From an uncultured Gammaproteobacteria bacterium (GTDB lineage: Bacteria > Pseudomonadota > Gammaproteobacteria > GCA-001735895), in NCBI GenBank assembly GCA_937980285.1, contig CALJQI010000206.1:1-11641 (forward strand): a stretch of 11,641 nt of DNA, read 5' to 3'. Below are positions 1 through 7,112 of this stretch, piece by piece. The notes below the pieces were generated by a model. It worked only from the letters and a program-made list of their open reading frames with translations. It was not told where the DNA came from and did not search any database. The translations under genes and the position numbers were made by a program. Position 1 is the first letter of the stretch, and each line of letters starts with the position of its first letter.

Positions 1-604
1 CGACGATGCAGATGTAGCTGGCTTCCTCGCCCTGCAGGAACTCCTCGATAACGACGCGGTGGCCGGCTTCGCCGAAGCGGTTGCCGTCGAGCATATCGGT
101 AATCGCGGCCTCCGCCTCGTCAGCGGATTGCGCGATGATGACGCCCTTGCCGGCGGCGAGCCCGTCGGCCTTGATGACGATCGGCGTGCCCATGCGTTCG
201 ACATAGGCGCGCGCGGCGCCGATTTTGGTGAAACTCTGGTAGTCGGCGCTCGGAATCCGGTGGCGCGCGAGAAAGTCCTTGGTGAAGGTCTTGGAGCCCT
301 CCAGCTGCGCGGCTTTGGCGCTGGGGCCGAAAATAGTCAGCCCGGCGGCTTCGAAACGGTCGACGATGCCGGCTACCAGCGGCGCCTCGGGGCCGACGAT
401 GGTGAGATCGACGTCGTTGCTGGCGGCGAATTCGAGTAACGCCTCGATATCCTCGGCGCCGATGGCGACGTTATCGATGCCGTCTTCGAGTTCGGTGCCG
501 GCGTTGCCGGGGGCGACATAAACCTTGTCCACCCGCGCGGACTGCAGCGCTTTCCAGGCCAGCGCATGTTCGCGTCCGCCGCCGCCAACGATCAATACCT
601 TCAT
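1..604 (-). CDS. purD: Phosphoribosylamine-glycine ligase (GARS), 3' end cut by window edge
   Basis: ATP-grasp enzyme of de novo purine synthesis. It joins glycine to 5-phosphoribosylamine with ATP to give GAR, in the cytoplasm. The ATG at 604-602 opens a frame that stays open for about 201 codons to the left edge, roughly half of the usual 420-430 residues. The N-terminus MKVLIVGGGGREHALAW is the characteristic glycine-rich start of PurD. Further in come IVGPEAPL, a GPSAKAAQLEGSKTFTKDF segment and VIKADGLAAGKGVIIA, the start of the ATP-grasp domain. The gene begins 13 bases after the purH stop, so the two are very probably co-transcribed. There is no strong Shine-Dalgarno sequence in that gap. 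The visible part has no frameshift or missing motif. Confidence 0.96.
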   Translation of the reverse strand, partial: MKVLIVGGGGREHALAWKALQSARVDKVYVAPGNAGTELEDGIDNVAIGAEDIEALLEFAASNDVDLTIVGPEAPLVAGIVDRFEAAGLTIFGPSAKAAQLEGSKTFTKDFLARHRIPSADYQSFTKIGAARAYVERMGTPIVIKADGLAAGKGVIIAQSADEAEAAITDMLDGNRFGEAGHRVVIEEFLQGEEASYICIV

Positions 605-617
605 CGGATCGGACCGC

Positions 618-2174
618 CTAGTGCCGGAAGTGGCGCATGCCGGTGAAAACCATCGCCATGCCGTGCTCGTTGGCGGCGGCGATGACTTCGTCGTCGCGCA
701 TCGAGCCGCCCGGCTGGATCACTGCCTTGATTCCGACCTCGTTGGCGGCGTCGATGCCGTCGCGAAACGGGAAGAAGGCGTCCGACGCCATCACCGAGCC
801 GGCCACCTGCAGGCTTGCATGCTCGGCCTTGATGGCGGCGATACGCGCGCTGTTGATGCGCGACATCTGGCCGGCGCCGACGCCGATGGTCATGTTGTCG
901 CGGGCGTAGATAATGGCGTTCGATTTGACGAACTTGGCAACCTGCCAGGCGAACACCAAATCCTGCATTTGCTGCTCGTCGGGCTCGATTTCGCTGACCA
1001 CCTCGAGGCCCTGGTAAAGCGCCTGGTCGGCGTCCTGTACCAACAGGCCGCCGTTGACGTGCTTGTAGTCGAGGCGGGTTTCGAACTGCTGCCACTGGCC
1101 GCAGCTCAACAGGCGTACGTTTTCCTTGGCGGCGACGGCGGCCGAGGCGTCCGCGTCAACTTCGGGCGCGATGATGACTTCGACGAACTGTTTTTCGACG
1201 ATTGCCTTCGCGGTATCGGCGTCGAGCGGGCGGTTGAAGGCGATGATGCCGCCGAAGGCCGATTCCGGGTCGGTGCTGAATGCGCGCTGGTAGGCGTCAT
1301 GGATGTTGTCGGCAATCGCGACGCCGCATGGATTGGCGTGCTTGACGATGACGCAGCAGGGCGCCTCGAACTGCTTGACGCACTCGAGCGCGGCGTCGGT
1401 ATCGGCGATGTTGTTGAACGACAGCGCCTTGCCCTGCAGTTGCCTGGCGCTGGCGACGCTGGCCTCGGTATTACCGTCGGCGGTATAAAAAGCGGCTGCC
1501 TGGTGGGGGTTTTCGCCGTAACGCATCGACTGGGTATGGCGATATTGCAGGTTCAGCGTGCGCGGAAACGCCTGCTCCTCTTCAGCATGCACCATGCGCC
1601 CGAAATAGTTGGCGATCGCACCGTCGTACTGGGCGGTGTGCTCGTAAGCCTTGATCGCCAGCGAAAACCGCGTCGCGTCGCTGACGCCGCCGTCACCGTC
1701 CATTTCCTGCAGCAGCAGCCCGTAGTCGGCCGGGTCGACCACGATGGCGACGCTGGCGTGATTCTTGGCCGCGGCGCGCACCATAGCGGGGCCGCCGATG
1801 TCGATGTTTTCGATCGCGTCCTCGAGGCTGCAATCCGGGTTGGCCACGGTTTGCTGAAACGGGTAAAGATTGATGATGACGAGGTCTATTGGTGCGATAT
1901 CGTGCTGCCGCATGACCTCATCGTCGATGCCGCGGCGCCCGAGTATGCCGCCGTGTACTTTCGGGTGCAGGGTCTTGACGCGTCCCGCCATCATTTCGGG
2001 GAAGCCGGTGTGTTCCGAGATTTCGGTCACCGCGATACCCTGATCGGCGATCAGCTTCGCGGTGCCGCCGGTAGACAGTAATTCGACACCTTTGTCGTTG
2101 AGCTTTTGAGCCAGTTCGGCGATGCCGGATTTGTCCGAGACGCTGATCAGCGCGCGGCGAATTGCCTGGGGCAT
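618..2174 (-). CDS. purH: Bifunctional AICAR formyltransferase / IMP cyclohydrolase
   Basis: Catalyses the last two steps to IMP: formylation of AICAR with 10-formyl-THF, then ring closure. Length is 518 aa, close to the ~529 of E. coli PurH. The N-terminal MGS-like cyclohydrolase domain (about 1-195) starts RRALISVSDKSGI and has LLSTGGTAK and GRVKTLHPKVHGGIL (64-78). The AICAR transformylase domain follows with RYGENPHQ (218-225), the catalytic pair K278-H279 in VKHANPCGVA, SAFGGIIAFN, and a C-terminal DAFFPFRDGID followed by IQPGGSMRDDEV. The start at 2174 gives the expected N-terminus. A weak GGA lies about 7 bases upstream. It sits between fis (61 bases upstream) and purD (13 bases downstream). 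A perfect -10 hexamer in the fis-purH gap suggests its own promoter. No anomalies seen. Confidence 0.98.
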   Translation of the reverse strand: MPQAIRRALISVSDKSGIAELAQKLNDKGVELLSTGGTAKLIADQGIAVTEISEHTGFPEMMAGRVKTLHPKVHGGILGRRGIDDEVMRQHDIAPIDLVIINLYPFQQTVANPDCSLEDAIENIDIGGPAMVRAAAKNHASVAIVVDPADYGLLLQEMDGDGGVSDATRFSLAIKAYEHTAQYDGAIANYFGRMVHAEEEQAFPRTLNLQYRHTQSMRYGENPHQAAAFYTADGNTEASVASARQLQGKALSFNNIADTDAALECVKQFEAPCCVIVKHANPCGVAIADNIHDAYQRAFSTDPESAFGGIIAFNRPLDADTAKAIVEKQFVEVIIAPEVDADASAAVAAKENVRLLSCGQWQQFETRLDYKHVNGGLLVQDADQALYQGLEVVSEIEPDEQQMQDLVFAWQVAKFVKSNAIIYARDNMTIGVGAGQMSRINSARIAAIKAEHASLQVAGSVMASDAFFPFRDGIDAANEVGIKAVIQPGGSMRDDEVIAAANEHGMAMVFTGMRHFRH

Positions 2175-2206
2175 GTGATATCCATTTGGGTAATGATTAA
2201 AGCGAA

Positions 2207-2212
2207 ATTATA
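2207..2212 (-). promoter_or_regulatory. Candidate -10 element for purH-purD
   Basis: On the minus strand the 61-base fis-purH gap contains a perfect TATAAT in AT-rich surroundings. Its 3' edge is 32 bases before the purH ATG, which would leave a leader of roughly 25 bases. No convincing -35 hexamer lies 16-18 bases upstream (TACTGG at 17 bases is poor), and there is no extended -10 TG. An imperfect palindromic stretch around CGATCG lies just upstream. I do not see a PurR-type operator. If active, it would let purHD be expressed apart from the sulP-dusB-fis unit. Confidence 0.35.
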
Positions 2213-2235
2213 AACCGATCGACCTGTGGCCAGTA

Positions 2236-2517
2236 TTAATGTTCGATATGGTATTGCTTAAGTTTCTTGCGCAGGGTGCCGCGGTTGATGCCGAGGCATG
2301 ACGCGGTTTTGGACTGGTTGTTATCGCAGTGTCGCAGTACGGTTTTCAGCATGGGTTGTTCGATTTCGGAAATGACCGTATCGAACAGATTGCAGGGTAG
2401 CTCACCGTCGAGATCGTCGAGGTACTTGCGTATCGCCTGCTCCACCGACTGCTGCAATAGACTTGTATTTTTCTTTTTTGCCACACTCAAACCAGTTGCG
2501 TCACGGGGACTCATCAT
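2236..2517 (-). CDS. fis: Fis family nucleoid-associated DNA-binding protein
   Basis: Small homodimeric DNA-bending protein that shapes the nucleoid and regulates rRNA and many other promoters in gammaproteobacteria. The product is 93 aa (E. coli Fis is 98). The dimerisation helices are represented by QQSVEQAIRKYL and by the family signature EIEQPMLKTVL. The C-terminal helix-turn-helix (about 66-89) is NNQSKTASCLGINRGTLRKKL, almost identical to E. coli in the recognition helix. The N-terminal arm is divergent. The ATG at 2517 overlaps the dusB stop in ATGA, and a second ATG follows directly at 2514; either could be used. The dusB-fis arrangement is the classical one. An A6G run falls at codons 13-15. 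Confidence 0.96.
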   Translation of the reverse strand: MMSPRDATGLSVAKKKNTSLLQQSVEQAIRKYLDDLDGELPCNLFDTVISEIEQPMLKTVLRHCDNNQSKTASCLGINRGTLRKKLKQYHIEH

Positions 2518-3509
2518 GAGGCCCTGTCATAGCTTTTCAGGTAGCGGTTTTCGAAGTAAGCGTCGATCGTCTGCAGCTGTTGGGTCGCCGTTTGAGCCTG
2601 CATTAGCGCGGGCCTGACATTGCCATAGTCGGCGTCCTGGCCAAGTTGCCAGTTGATATGCTTACGTGCGATTCGCACCCCCTGATGCTCCCCGTAAAAC
2701 GCATGCAAGTTTTTCAGATGACCTGAAAGCCAGCTTTGTTTTAGTTCGTCCGATGGTTCCACGGGCTCCTTTCCGCTGGTCAGATACTGTTCAATCTGGC
2801 CGAAAATCCAGGGACGCTGCTGCGCAATACGGCCGACCATAATAGCATCCGCAGCCGTGAAGTCCATGACCATTTTGGCTTTTTTCGCGGAATCGATGTC
2901 GCCATTGGCGATTATCGGTATGCCGACATTCTGCTTCACGCGGCGAATGGTTTCGTACTCGGCCTCGCCCAGGTATTTGTCTTCACGGGTGCGCCCGTGG
3001 ATGGTCAGCGCCGCGATTCCGCTGTCTTCGGCGATGCGCGCGATCTCGAGCGCGTTGCGATTGCCGCGCGACCAGCCGGTGCGAATCTTCAGCGTAACCG
3101 GCACCGAAACCGCGCCCACCACGGCGCGCAGAATCGATTCCACCAGCGCGCTATCCTTAAGTAGCGCCGATCCGGCGTCGACCTTGCATACCTTTTTCGC
3201 CGGGCATCCCATGTTGATATCGATAATTTGCGCGCCCTGGGAAACGTTGTAGGCCGCGGCTGAAGCCATCATCTCGGGGATGCCGCCGGCGATTTGCACG
3301 ATAATCGGCCCCGGTTCACCGCTATGATCCATGCGCAGGCGGGTTTTACGGCTGTGGCGCAGGTCAGGGCGGCTGGTAATCATTTCCGACACCGTCATGC
3401 CGGCGCCAAGCCTGCGGCATAGCTGGCGGAACGGGCGGTCGGTGACACCGGCCATGGGGGCCAGTACCACGCGATTCGCAAACTGATAAGGTCCTATGGT
3501 AAAAGACAT
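2514..3509 (-). CDS. dusB: tRNA-dihydrouridine synthase B
   Basis: FMN-dependent enzyme that reduces uridine to dihydrouridine in tRNA (position 17 for E. coli DusB), using NADPH. I place the start at the ATG at 3509 (331 aa). An in-frame TTG at 3518 overlaps the sulP stop (TTGA) and would add three residues. The N-terminal TIM barrel shows LAPMAGVTDRPFR, QIAGG, the catalytic cysteine in INMGCPAKKVCK (Cys102 counted from the ATG), KIRTGW (Lys141), IHGRTR (His171), NGDI (202-205) and the FMN-phosphate Gly-Arg pair at 226-227. A helical C-terminal domain follows, with the typical ARKHINWQL. One oddity is GRIAQQRPWIF, where E. coli DusB has GRAAQGRPWIF. It is coupled to sulP upstream and fis downstream (4-base overlap). 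Confidence 0.95.
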   Translation of the reverse strand: MSFTIGPYQFANRVVLAPMAGVTDRPFRQLCRRLGAGMTVSEMITSRPDLRHSRKTRLRMDHSGEPGPIIVQIAGGIPEMMASAAAYNVSQGAQIIDINMGCPAKKVCKVDAGSALLKDSALVESILRAVVGAVSVPVTLKIRTGWSRGNRNALEIARIAEDSGIAALTIHGRTREDKYLGEAEYETIRRVKQNVGIPIIANGDIDSAKKAKMVMDFTAADAIMVGRIAQQRPWIFGQIEQYLTSGKEPVEPSDELKQSWLSGHLKNLHAFYGEHQGVRIARKHINWQLGQDADYGNVRPALMQAQTATQQLQTIDAYFENRYLKSYDRAS

Positions 3510-3514
3510 CGGCT

Positions 3515-5290
3515 TCAATCTTCGCTTTCGGGCTCTATTTTATCGATCGTCTGGCATTCGAGGAAGATGCGATTGTCACAGGTCGCGCAAATATTCTTGT
3601 CGAGCCGGCCGAAGATCGACGAAATCGCGTCGAGCTTGCCGTCAAAAATGTTGGCCTCGCCGATCTCGTCGGCGTAACCGCCGCGGTCGAAGACCCGGTT
3701 TGCCGAGTCCCGTAGCCGGTACATGTAAAAATCACCGCCCATGTTACGCCTGTCCCTGGCCTCGGTAACCAGTAATTCGGCGCCGGCGACGTCGACCTGG
3801 CTGATGCCCTTGGTCAGCAGAAAAAGGTGCTTTTGCTCGGGATAATGTTCCCGGTAGCGGCGCAAAAGCTCACCGACATGGGCGACCGAGCCAAAGTAGA
3901 GCGAGTCGTCGAGGCGCAGTATCTTCAGCTGCGGGCATTCGGGCAGGAACTGGCCGTAGATGAACTTACGGGTTTTCGATTCCGGATCGGGTACCCGCGG
4001 CGAAAGCCTCGGTCGCGAGGTTTTACGCAGGAAAATCATCAACGACAGGATGACGCCGGCGAGAATCGCGAATTCGATCGAGAAAAACACGGTGCCGAAG
4101 AAGACGATCGCGAGAATTATCGCTTCGTTGGTATCCGCGCTCAGTATTTTCCGAATCTGGCTGAAATTGATCAGGCGCCAGGCTACCAGGAACAGCAGAC
4201 CGGCTACCGCCGCCTTCGGCAGGTAGGAAGTCAGCGGCGCCACCACTAACACCAGCGCTACCAGCAGGACACCCGCCAGCGCCGCGGCCAGCGGCGTGCG
4301 CGCGCCGGCGTCGTAATTGGCGCCGCTGCGGTTGAACGAGCCGGTAGCGACATAGGAGGAAAAGAAGCTGCCGAAGATATTCGACAGGCCCTGGCCGATG
4401 AATTCCTGGTTGCCGTCGATCGCCTGTCCGGATTTGAGCGAGATCGAACGCGAGATCGATACCGCCTCGGTGAGCGCGAACAGGGTCATCGCCAGCGCCA
4501 GCGGCGACAGCTGGCGCAAGGTTTCGAGCGAAAAGTCCGGCATCGACAGCGGCGGCAGATTTTGAGGCAGGGCGCCCACCATCTTGATGCCCGAGGTCTG
4601 CTCGCCGAAGGCGAAGTTGAACAGCGCCGCCGCGGCGCTACCGGCAATCAGCGCGACGATCATGCTCATGCCGCCGAATCGGCGGTGCGTGAGGATGCCG
4701 GTCAGCAGGGTTATGATCGCGACGGCGCTGACCAGCGGGTGCAGATACTCGCGGAATAACCATAGGAATTGCACCGATTCGACCAGGTGACTACCCGCCG
4801 GAATGGCAATACCGAAAAAACTGCTCGCCTGCTTGGCTGCGATCAGGCATGCCGCGCCGGCGGTAAATCCGACCACCACCGAATGCGAGATGAAATTAAC
4901 CAGCGCGCCGAGCCGCACCATGCCCATGACCAGCTGCAGCACGCCGACCATGAAAGCCAGCGTAATCGCGAGCGATATGTAATGCGCGCTACCCGGGTTG
5001 GCGATTCCGCTCAGCGATGCGAACATGATCACCGAGGCCGCGGTGGTCGGCCCCGAAACCAGGTGCCAGGAAGAACCGAACAGGGCCGCGATAACCGCCG
5101 GCACCATGCTGGTGTAGAGCCCGTACTCCGGCGGCATGCCGGCGATTGCCGCGAAAGCTACGCCCTGCGGCAGCACGATCGCCGCACCGGTGAGCCCGGC
5201 GATGACATCGGCTTTCGCCGTGTCGCGCGACATGTTTCTGCCCCAGCGCAGAAACGGCATAAAGCGGCTTAATTGATACTGGAGGCTCAT
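3515..5290 (-). CDS. SulP/SLC26 family anion transporter with C-terminal STAS domain
   Basis: Inner-membrane transporter of 591 aa. Family members carry sulfate, bicarbonate, or dicarboxylates with protons or sodium. The substrate cannot be read from the sequence. The membrane domain (about 25-425) starts with DVIAGLTGAAIVLPQGVAFA, then MPPEYGLYTSMVPAVIAALFG and HLVSGPTTAAS, and later TGSFNRSGANYDAGARTPLA. Many hydrophobic segments follow one another. A cytoplasmic STAS domain occupies about 455-560 (LRLDDSLYFGSV, then GISQVDVAGAELL). A tail carries cysteines 568, 571 and 579 in ICATCDNRIFLEC, followed by an acidic end. The ATG at 5290 has no clear Shine-Dalgarno; the next in-frame ATG is at codon 11. 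The stop overlaps the TTG of dusB, so it appears coupled to dusB-fis. In the Pseudomonas-like order as I recall it, dusB directly follows the DUF3426 gene, which makes this gene the insertion in the block. Confidence 0.93.
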   Translation of the reverse strand: MSLQYQLSRFMPFLRWGRNMSRDTAKADVIAGLTGAAIVLPQGVAFAAIAGMPPEYGLYTSMVPAVIAALFGSSWHLVSGPTTAASVIMFASLSGIANPGSAHYISLAITLAFMVGVLQLVMGMVRLGALVNFISHSVVVGFTAGAACLIAAKQASSFFGIAIPAGSHLVESVQFLWLFREYLHPLVSAVAIITLLTGILTHRRFGGMSMIVALIAGSAAAALFNFAFGEQTSGIKMVGALPQNLPPLSMPDFSLETLRQLSPLALAMTLFALTEAVSISRSISLKSGQAIDGNQEFIGQGLSNIFGSFFSSYVATGSFNRSGANYDAGARTPLAAALAGVLLVALVLVVAPLTSYLPKAAVAGLLFLVAWRLINFSQIRKILSADTNEAIILAIVFFGTVFFSIEFAILAGVILSLMIFLRKTSRPRLSPRVPDPESKTRKFIYGQFLPECPQLKILRLDDSLYFGSVAHVGELLRRYREHYPEQKHLFLLTKGISQVDVAGAELLVTEARDRRNMGGDFYMYRLRDSANRVFDRGGYADEIGEANIFDGKLDAISSIFGRLDKNICATCDNRIFLECQTIDKIEPESED

Positions 5291-5325
5291 AGACTGGTGT
5301 GGATTGAATCCCTGATTGAAGCTGT

Positions 5326-5424
5326 GGGCCGCAACCCGTCAGCGAAGCAATATACTCCGTCGAGGATGTCGCGAATAGCATTAAAATTCGATGCCAGTAT
5401 TAGGCTTGCTTATGTTGCGGACCC
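5326..5424 (-). promoter_or_regulatory. Nested inverted repeats: possible structured RNA leader of sulP
   Basis: The 139-base gap between the DUF3426 gene and sulP holds four inverted repeats nested in register. They are 5326-5335 with 5414-5424 (10 pairs, CCGCAAC/GTTGCGG plus GGG/CCC around one bulged base), 5345-5350 with 5406-5411 (AAGCAA/TTGCTT), 5352-5356 with 5396-5400 (AGTAT/ATACT), and 5372-5376 with 5386-5390 (CGAAT/ATTCG) closing a 9-base loop. A minus-strand transcript could fold into one long imperfect hairpin ending 35 bases before the sulP ATG. No U-run follows, so it is not a standard terminator. It matches no riboswitch class I recognise. Each short stem alone could be chance; the nesting is what is suggestive. 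Confidence 0.3.
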
Positions 5425-5429
5425 GGGCC

Positions 5430-6221
5430 CTAGAAGAACTCGAATTCGTAGGTCAGGGCATCGGTGCCGGGATCGACGACTTCGAGGCGGAACTGGACAA
5501 TCGCCTGGGGTTCGATAACGCCCTTGTTGTCGTCGTCGAGCCGGTATTCCGCCGGGGTGAACATCCGGTTGGCGATCAGTTTGCCCTGCACGTCGAACAG
5601 GCTGATCAGCATATCGGGCAGTTTCTGCGCAAACGGCGCCTTGTTGGTGAACGATCCGGTCACCATCAGGGCGTTACTGGCGACGGGATGCGTGAACACG
5701 TTTCGCTCAAGTAATCTCAACTGCTCGGTGCTGGCGAACGCGGTCTCGGCGCAGGGCAGCAGTTCGCACAGGTTGATGACCTGTTGCTGGTAGCGCGGAT
5801 TTTCGATTAACTGGTAACGCTGGTAGTAAATCGCCTGCGCGACGCCGGCCGCTGCCAGCAGGATAATGCCGATAAACCAGCCCAGCGGCCCTAGCGAAAA
5901 AAACGAGCGGCGCTCCGAGCCGTACATCGCTTCGTGCAAGCTGAGTTCGCGCGACTGGTCGGATTCGCCATCGGTTTCGAAGTCCGATAACGGCAGGGTC
6001 TTATCCAGCTCAGGCTCGTCTTCGAGTTGTTCGTAATAATCCGCCGGCAGTTCGCCTTCATAGCTCTTCAAGCCCTGCAGCGCGTCGAATACACAGCCGC
6101 ACTCGCCGCAGCGGACCTTGCCGTAAGCCTGCTTCAACTGTCTTTCGGTCAGTCGAAAGCGGGCGCTGCACTGATTGCAGGTGGTTTCCATGACTTCGCC
6201 GAGATGAGTGCTTTTATACAT
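5430..6221 (-). CDS. Zinc-ribbon (MJ0042-type) and DUF3426 single-pass membrane protein
   Basis: Function unknown; this family is commonly found beside prmA. The product is 263 aa. The N-terminal zinc ribbon has Cys15-x2-Cys18 and Cys38-x2-Cys41 in CNQCSARFRLTERQLKQAYG and VRCGECGCVFDA. A strongly acidic linker (about 55-95) follows, then one membrane helix (about 111-132, WFIGIILLAAAGVAQAIYY). The C-terminal DUF3426 domain is probably periplasmic. It starts after Cys152-x4-Cys157 and includes VTGSFTNKAPFAQKLPDMLISL, trimmed here to VTGSFTNKAPFAQKLP, and ends YEFEFF. The zinc ribbon would be cytoplasmic in that topology (inference). The ATG at 6221 gives the longest frame. The ATG at 6191 (METTCNQC) leaves a more usual distance to the first cysteine and may be the true start. 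It begins 9 bases after the prmA stop, so the two are probably one transcript. Confidence 0.88.
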   Translation of the reverse strand: MYKSTHLGEVMETTCNQCSARFRLTERQLKQAYGKVRCGECGCVFDALQGLKSYEGELPADYYEQLEDEPELDKTLPLSDFETDGESDQSRELSLHEAMYGSERRSFFSLGPLGWFIGIILLAAAGVAQAIYYQRYQLIENPRYQQQVINLCELLPCAETAFASTEQLRLLERNVFTHPVASNALMVTGSFTNKAPFAQKLPDMLISLFDVQGKLIANRMFTPAEYRLDDDNKGVIEPQAIVQFRLEVVDPGTDALTYEFEFF

Positions 6222-6230
6222 TTGTCGCGT

Positions 6231-7112
6231 TTAGATTCGTTGACCGCTGATACAGACCCAGTCTTCGCGGCTTTTTGGCGGATCGAGCCTGAAGTGGGGC
6301 CGGTAGGCCAATTGTATATCCTCGAGCTGGGATTTGAGTATGCCCGAAAGCAAAATTTTTCCCCCTGGCCGGAGCAGGCCGGCAAAACGGTCGGCGAGTT
6401 CCATCAGCGGGCCGGCGAGGATATTGGCCATCAGCAAATCGGCCGCCTCGCGTTCCATGTCTTCGGGTAGGGCAAGCGAGACTCGCTCGCTGTCGATGCC
6501 GTTCATGCGCAGGTTGGCTTCGCTGGCGCAAAGCGCCTGTTCGTCGATATCGACCGCGTTGACCCGCTCCGCGCCCAGCTTGAAAGCCGCGATTGAGAGG
6601 ATGCCGGAGCCGCAGCCATAGTCGATCACACGCATGCCCTTGGCGCCATTGGCCGCCAGCCAGCCCAGGCAGAGGGCGGTAGTGGGGTGGCTGCCGGTGC
6701 CGAAAGCGAGCCCGGGGTCGAGCTTGATGATAGTCGCGTCAGGATCGGGAGGCTCCGACCAGCTTGGCACGATCCACAGGTCGGGAGCGCACTGGATGGG
6801 TTGAAAATGCTGCCTGTAAGCCTGTTCCCAATCCTGTTCCTGCAGGCTGTGCTGGCGCAAACTGCTGACCAGGTGAGCCGGCATAGCCGAGCTGATTCGC
6901 TGGTACAGGACTTCGGCGGAGGTTGCGGCGTCGAAGGTCGCGGTAACAATCGATTGCCGCCACACCGGCGTGGTGCCGGGCAGCGGTTCGTAGATCGGTT
7001 CGTCGCCGGCGTCGGCGAGCGACAGGCTGAGGGCACCGAGGTCCTGCATCAGTTGCTCGATTTGCTCGAGTTCGGAGGCCTGGCAATTCAGGCTGAATTG
7101 CCACCAGCTCAT
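6231..7112 (-). CDS. prmA: Ribosomal protein L11 methyltransferase
   Basis: SAM-dependent enzyme that trimethylates ribosomal protein L11 at several amino groups in the cytoplasm. The 293 aa equal the length of the E. coli enzyme. The N-terminal substrate-recognition domain starts MSWWQFSLN and contains IYEPLPG. After a linker, the Rossmann-like methyltransferase domain shows LDPGLAFGTGSHPTT (131-145), the SAM-binding motif VIDYGCGSGILSIAA (162-176), AVDID (187-191) and the catalytic-loop motif ANILAGP (229-235). It ends DWVCISGQRI, like the WCRITGRKN end of E. coli PrmA. No strong Shine-Dalgarno precedes the ATG at 7112. That ATG overlaps the stop of a 48-codon ORF (7109-7255). The gene follows accC after 218 bases with hairpins and leads into the zinc-ribbon gene. 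Confidence 0.97.
   Translation of the reverse strand: MSWWQFSLNCQASELEQIEQLMQDLGALSLSLADAGDEPIYEPLPGTTPVWRQSIVTATFDAATSAEVLYQRISSAMPAHLVSSLRQHSLQEQDWEQAYRQHFQPIQCAPDLWIVPSWSEPPDPDATIIKLDPGLAFGTGSHPTTALCLGWLAANGAKGMRVIDYGCGSGILSIAAFKLGAERVNAVDIDEQALCASEANLRMNGIDSERVSLALPEDMEREAADLLMANILAGPLMELADRFAGLLRPGGKILLSGILKSQLEDIQLAYRPHFRLDPPKSREDWVCISGQRI

Noticed and set aside
525..2081. Plus-strand open frame of 518 codons opposite purH
   Set aside because: It is antisense to an unmistakable purH, its translation shows no family motif, and long antisense frames are expected opposite genes with strong GC bias at third positions.
2236..2517. Fis read as a truncated NtrC-type regulator
   Set aside because: The helix-turn-helix is shared with NtrC C-termini, but the short length, the EIEQPMLKTVL signature and the dusB-fis-purH context identify genuine Fis.
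5301..5311. Palindrome GGATT-G-AATCC, plus a GATTGAA direct repeat, 10 bases before the sulP start
   Set aside because: Too short and too common to call an operator without a matching promoter or conservation; as RNA it would give at most a 4-pair stem.
4989..5381. Minus-strand 130-codon frame overlapping the start of sulP in another frame
   Set aside because: Most of it lies inside the sulP coding region out of frame; the translation is His/Arg-rich and family-free, while the sulP frame is certain.
5414..5430. GC-rich stretch GGACCCGGGCCC after the DUF3426 stop as a terminator
   Set aside because: Self-complementary but without room for a loop and with no following U-run; better explained as part of the longer nested repeat.
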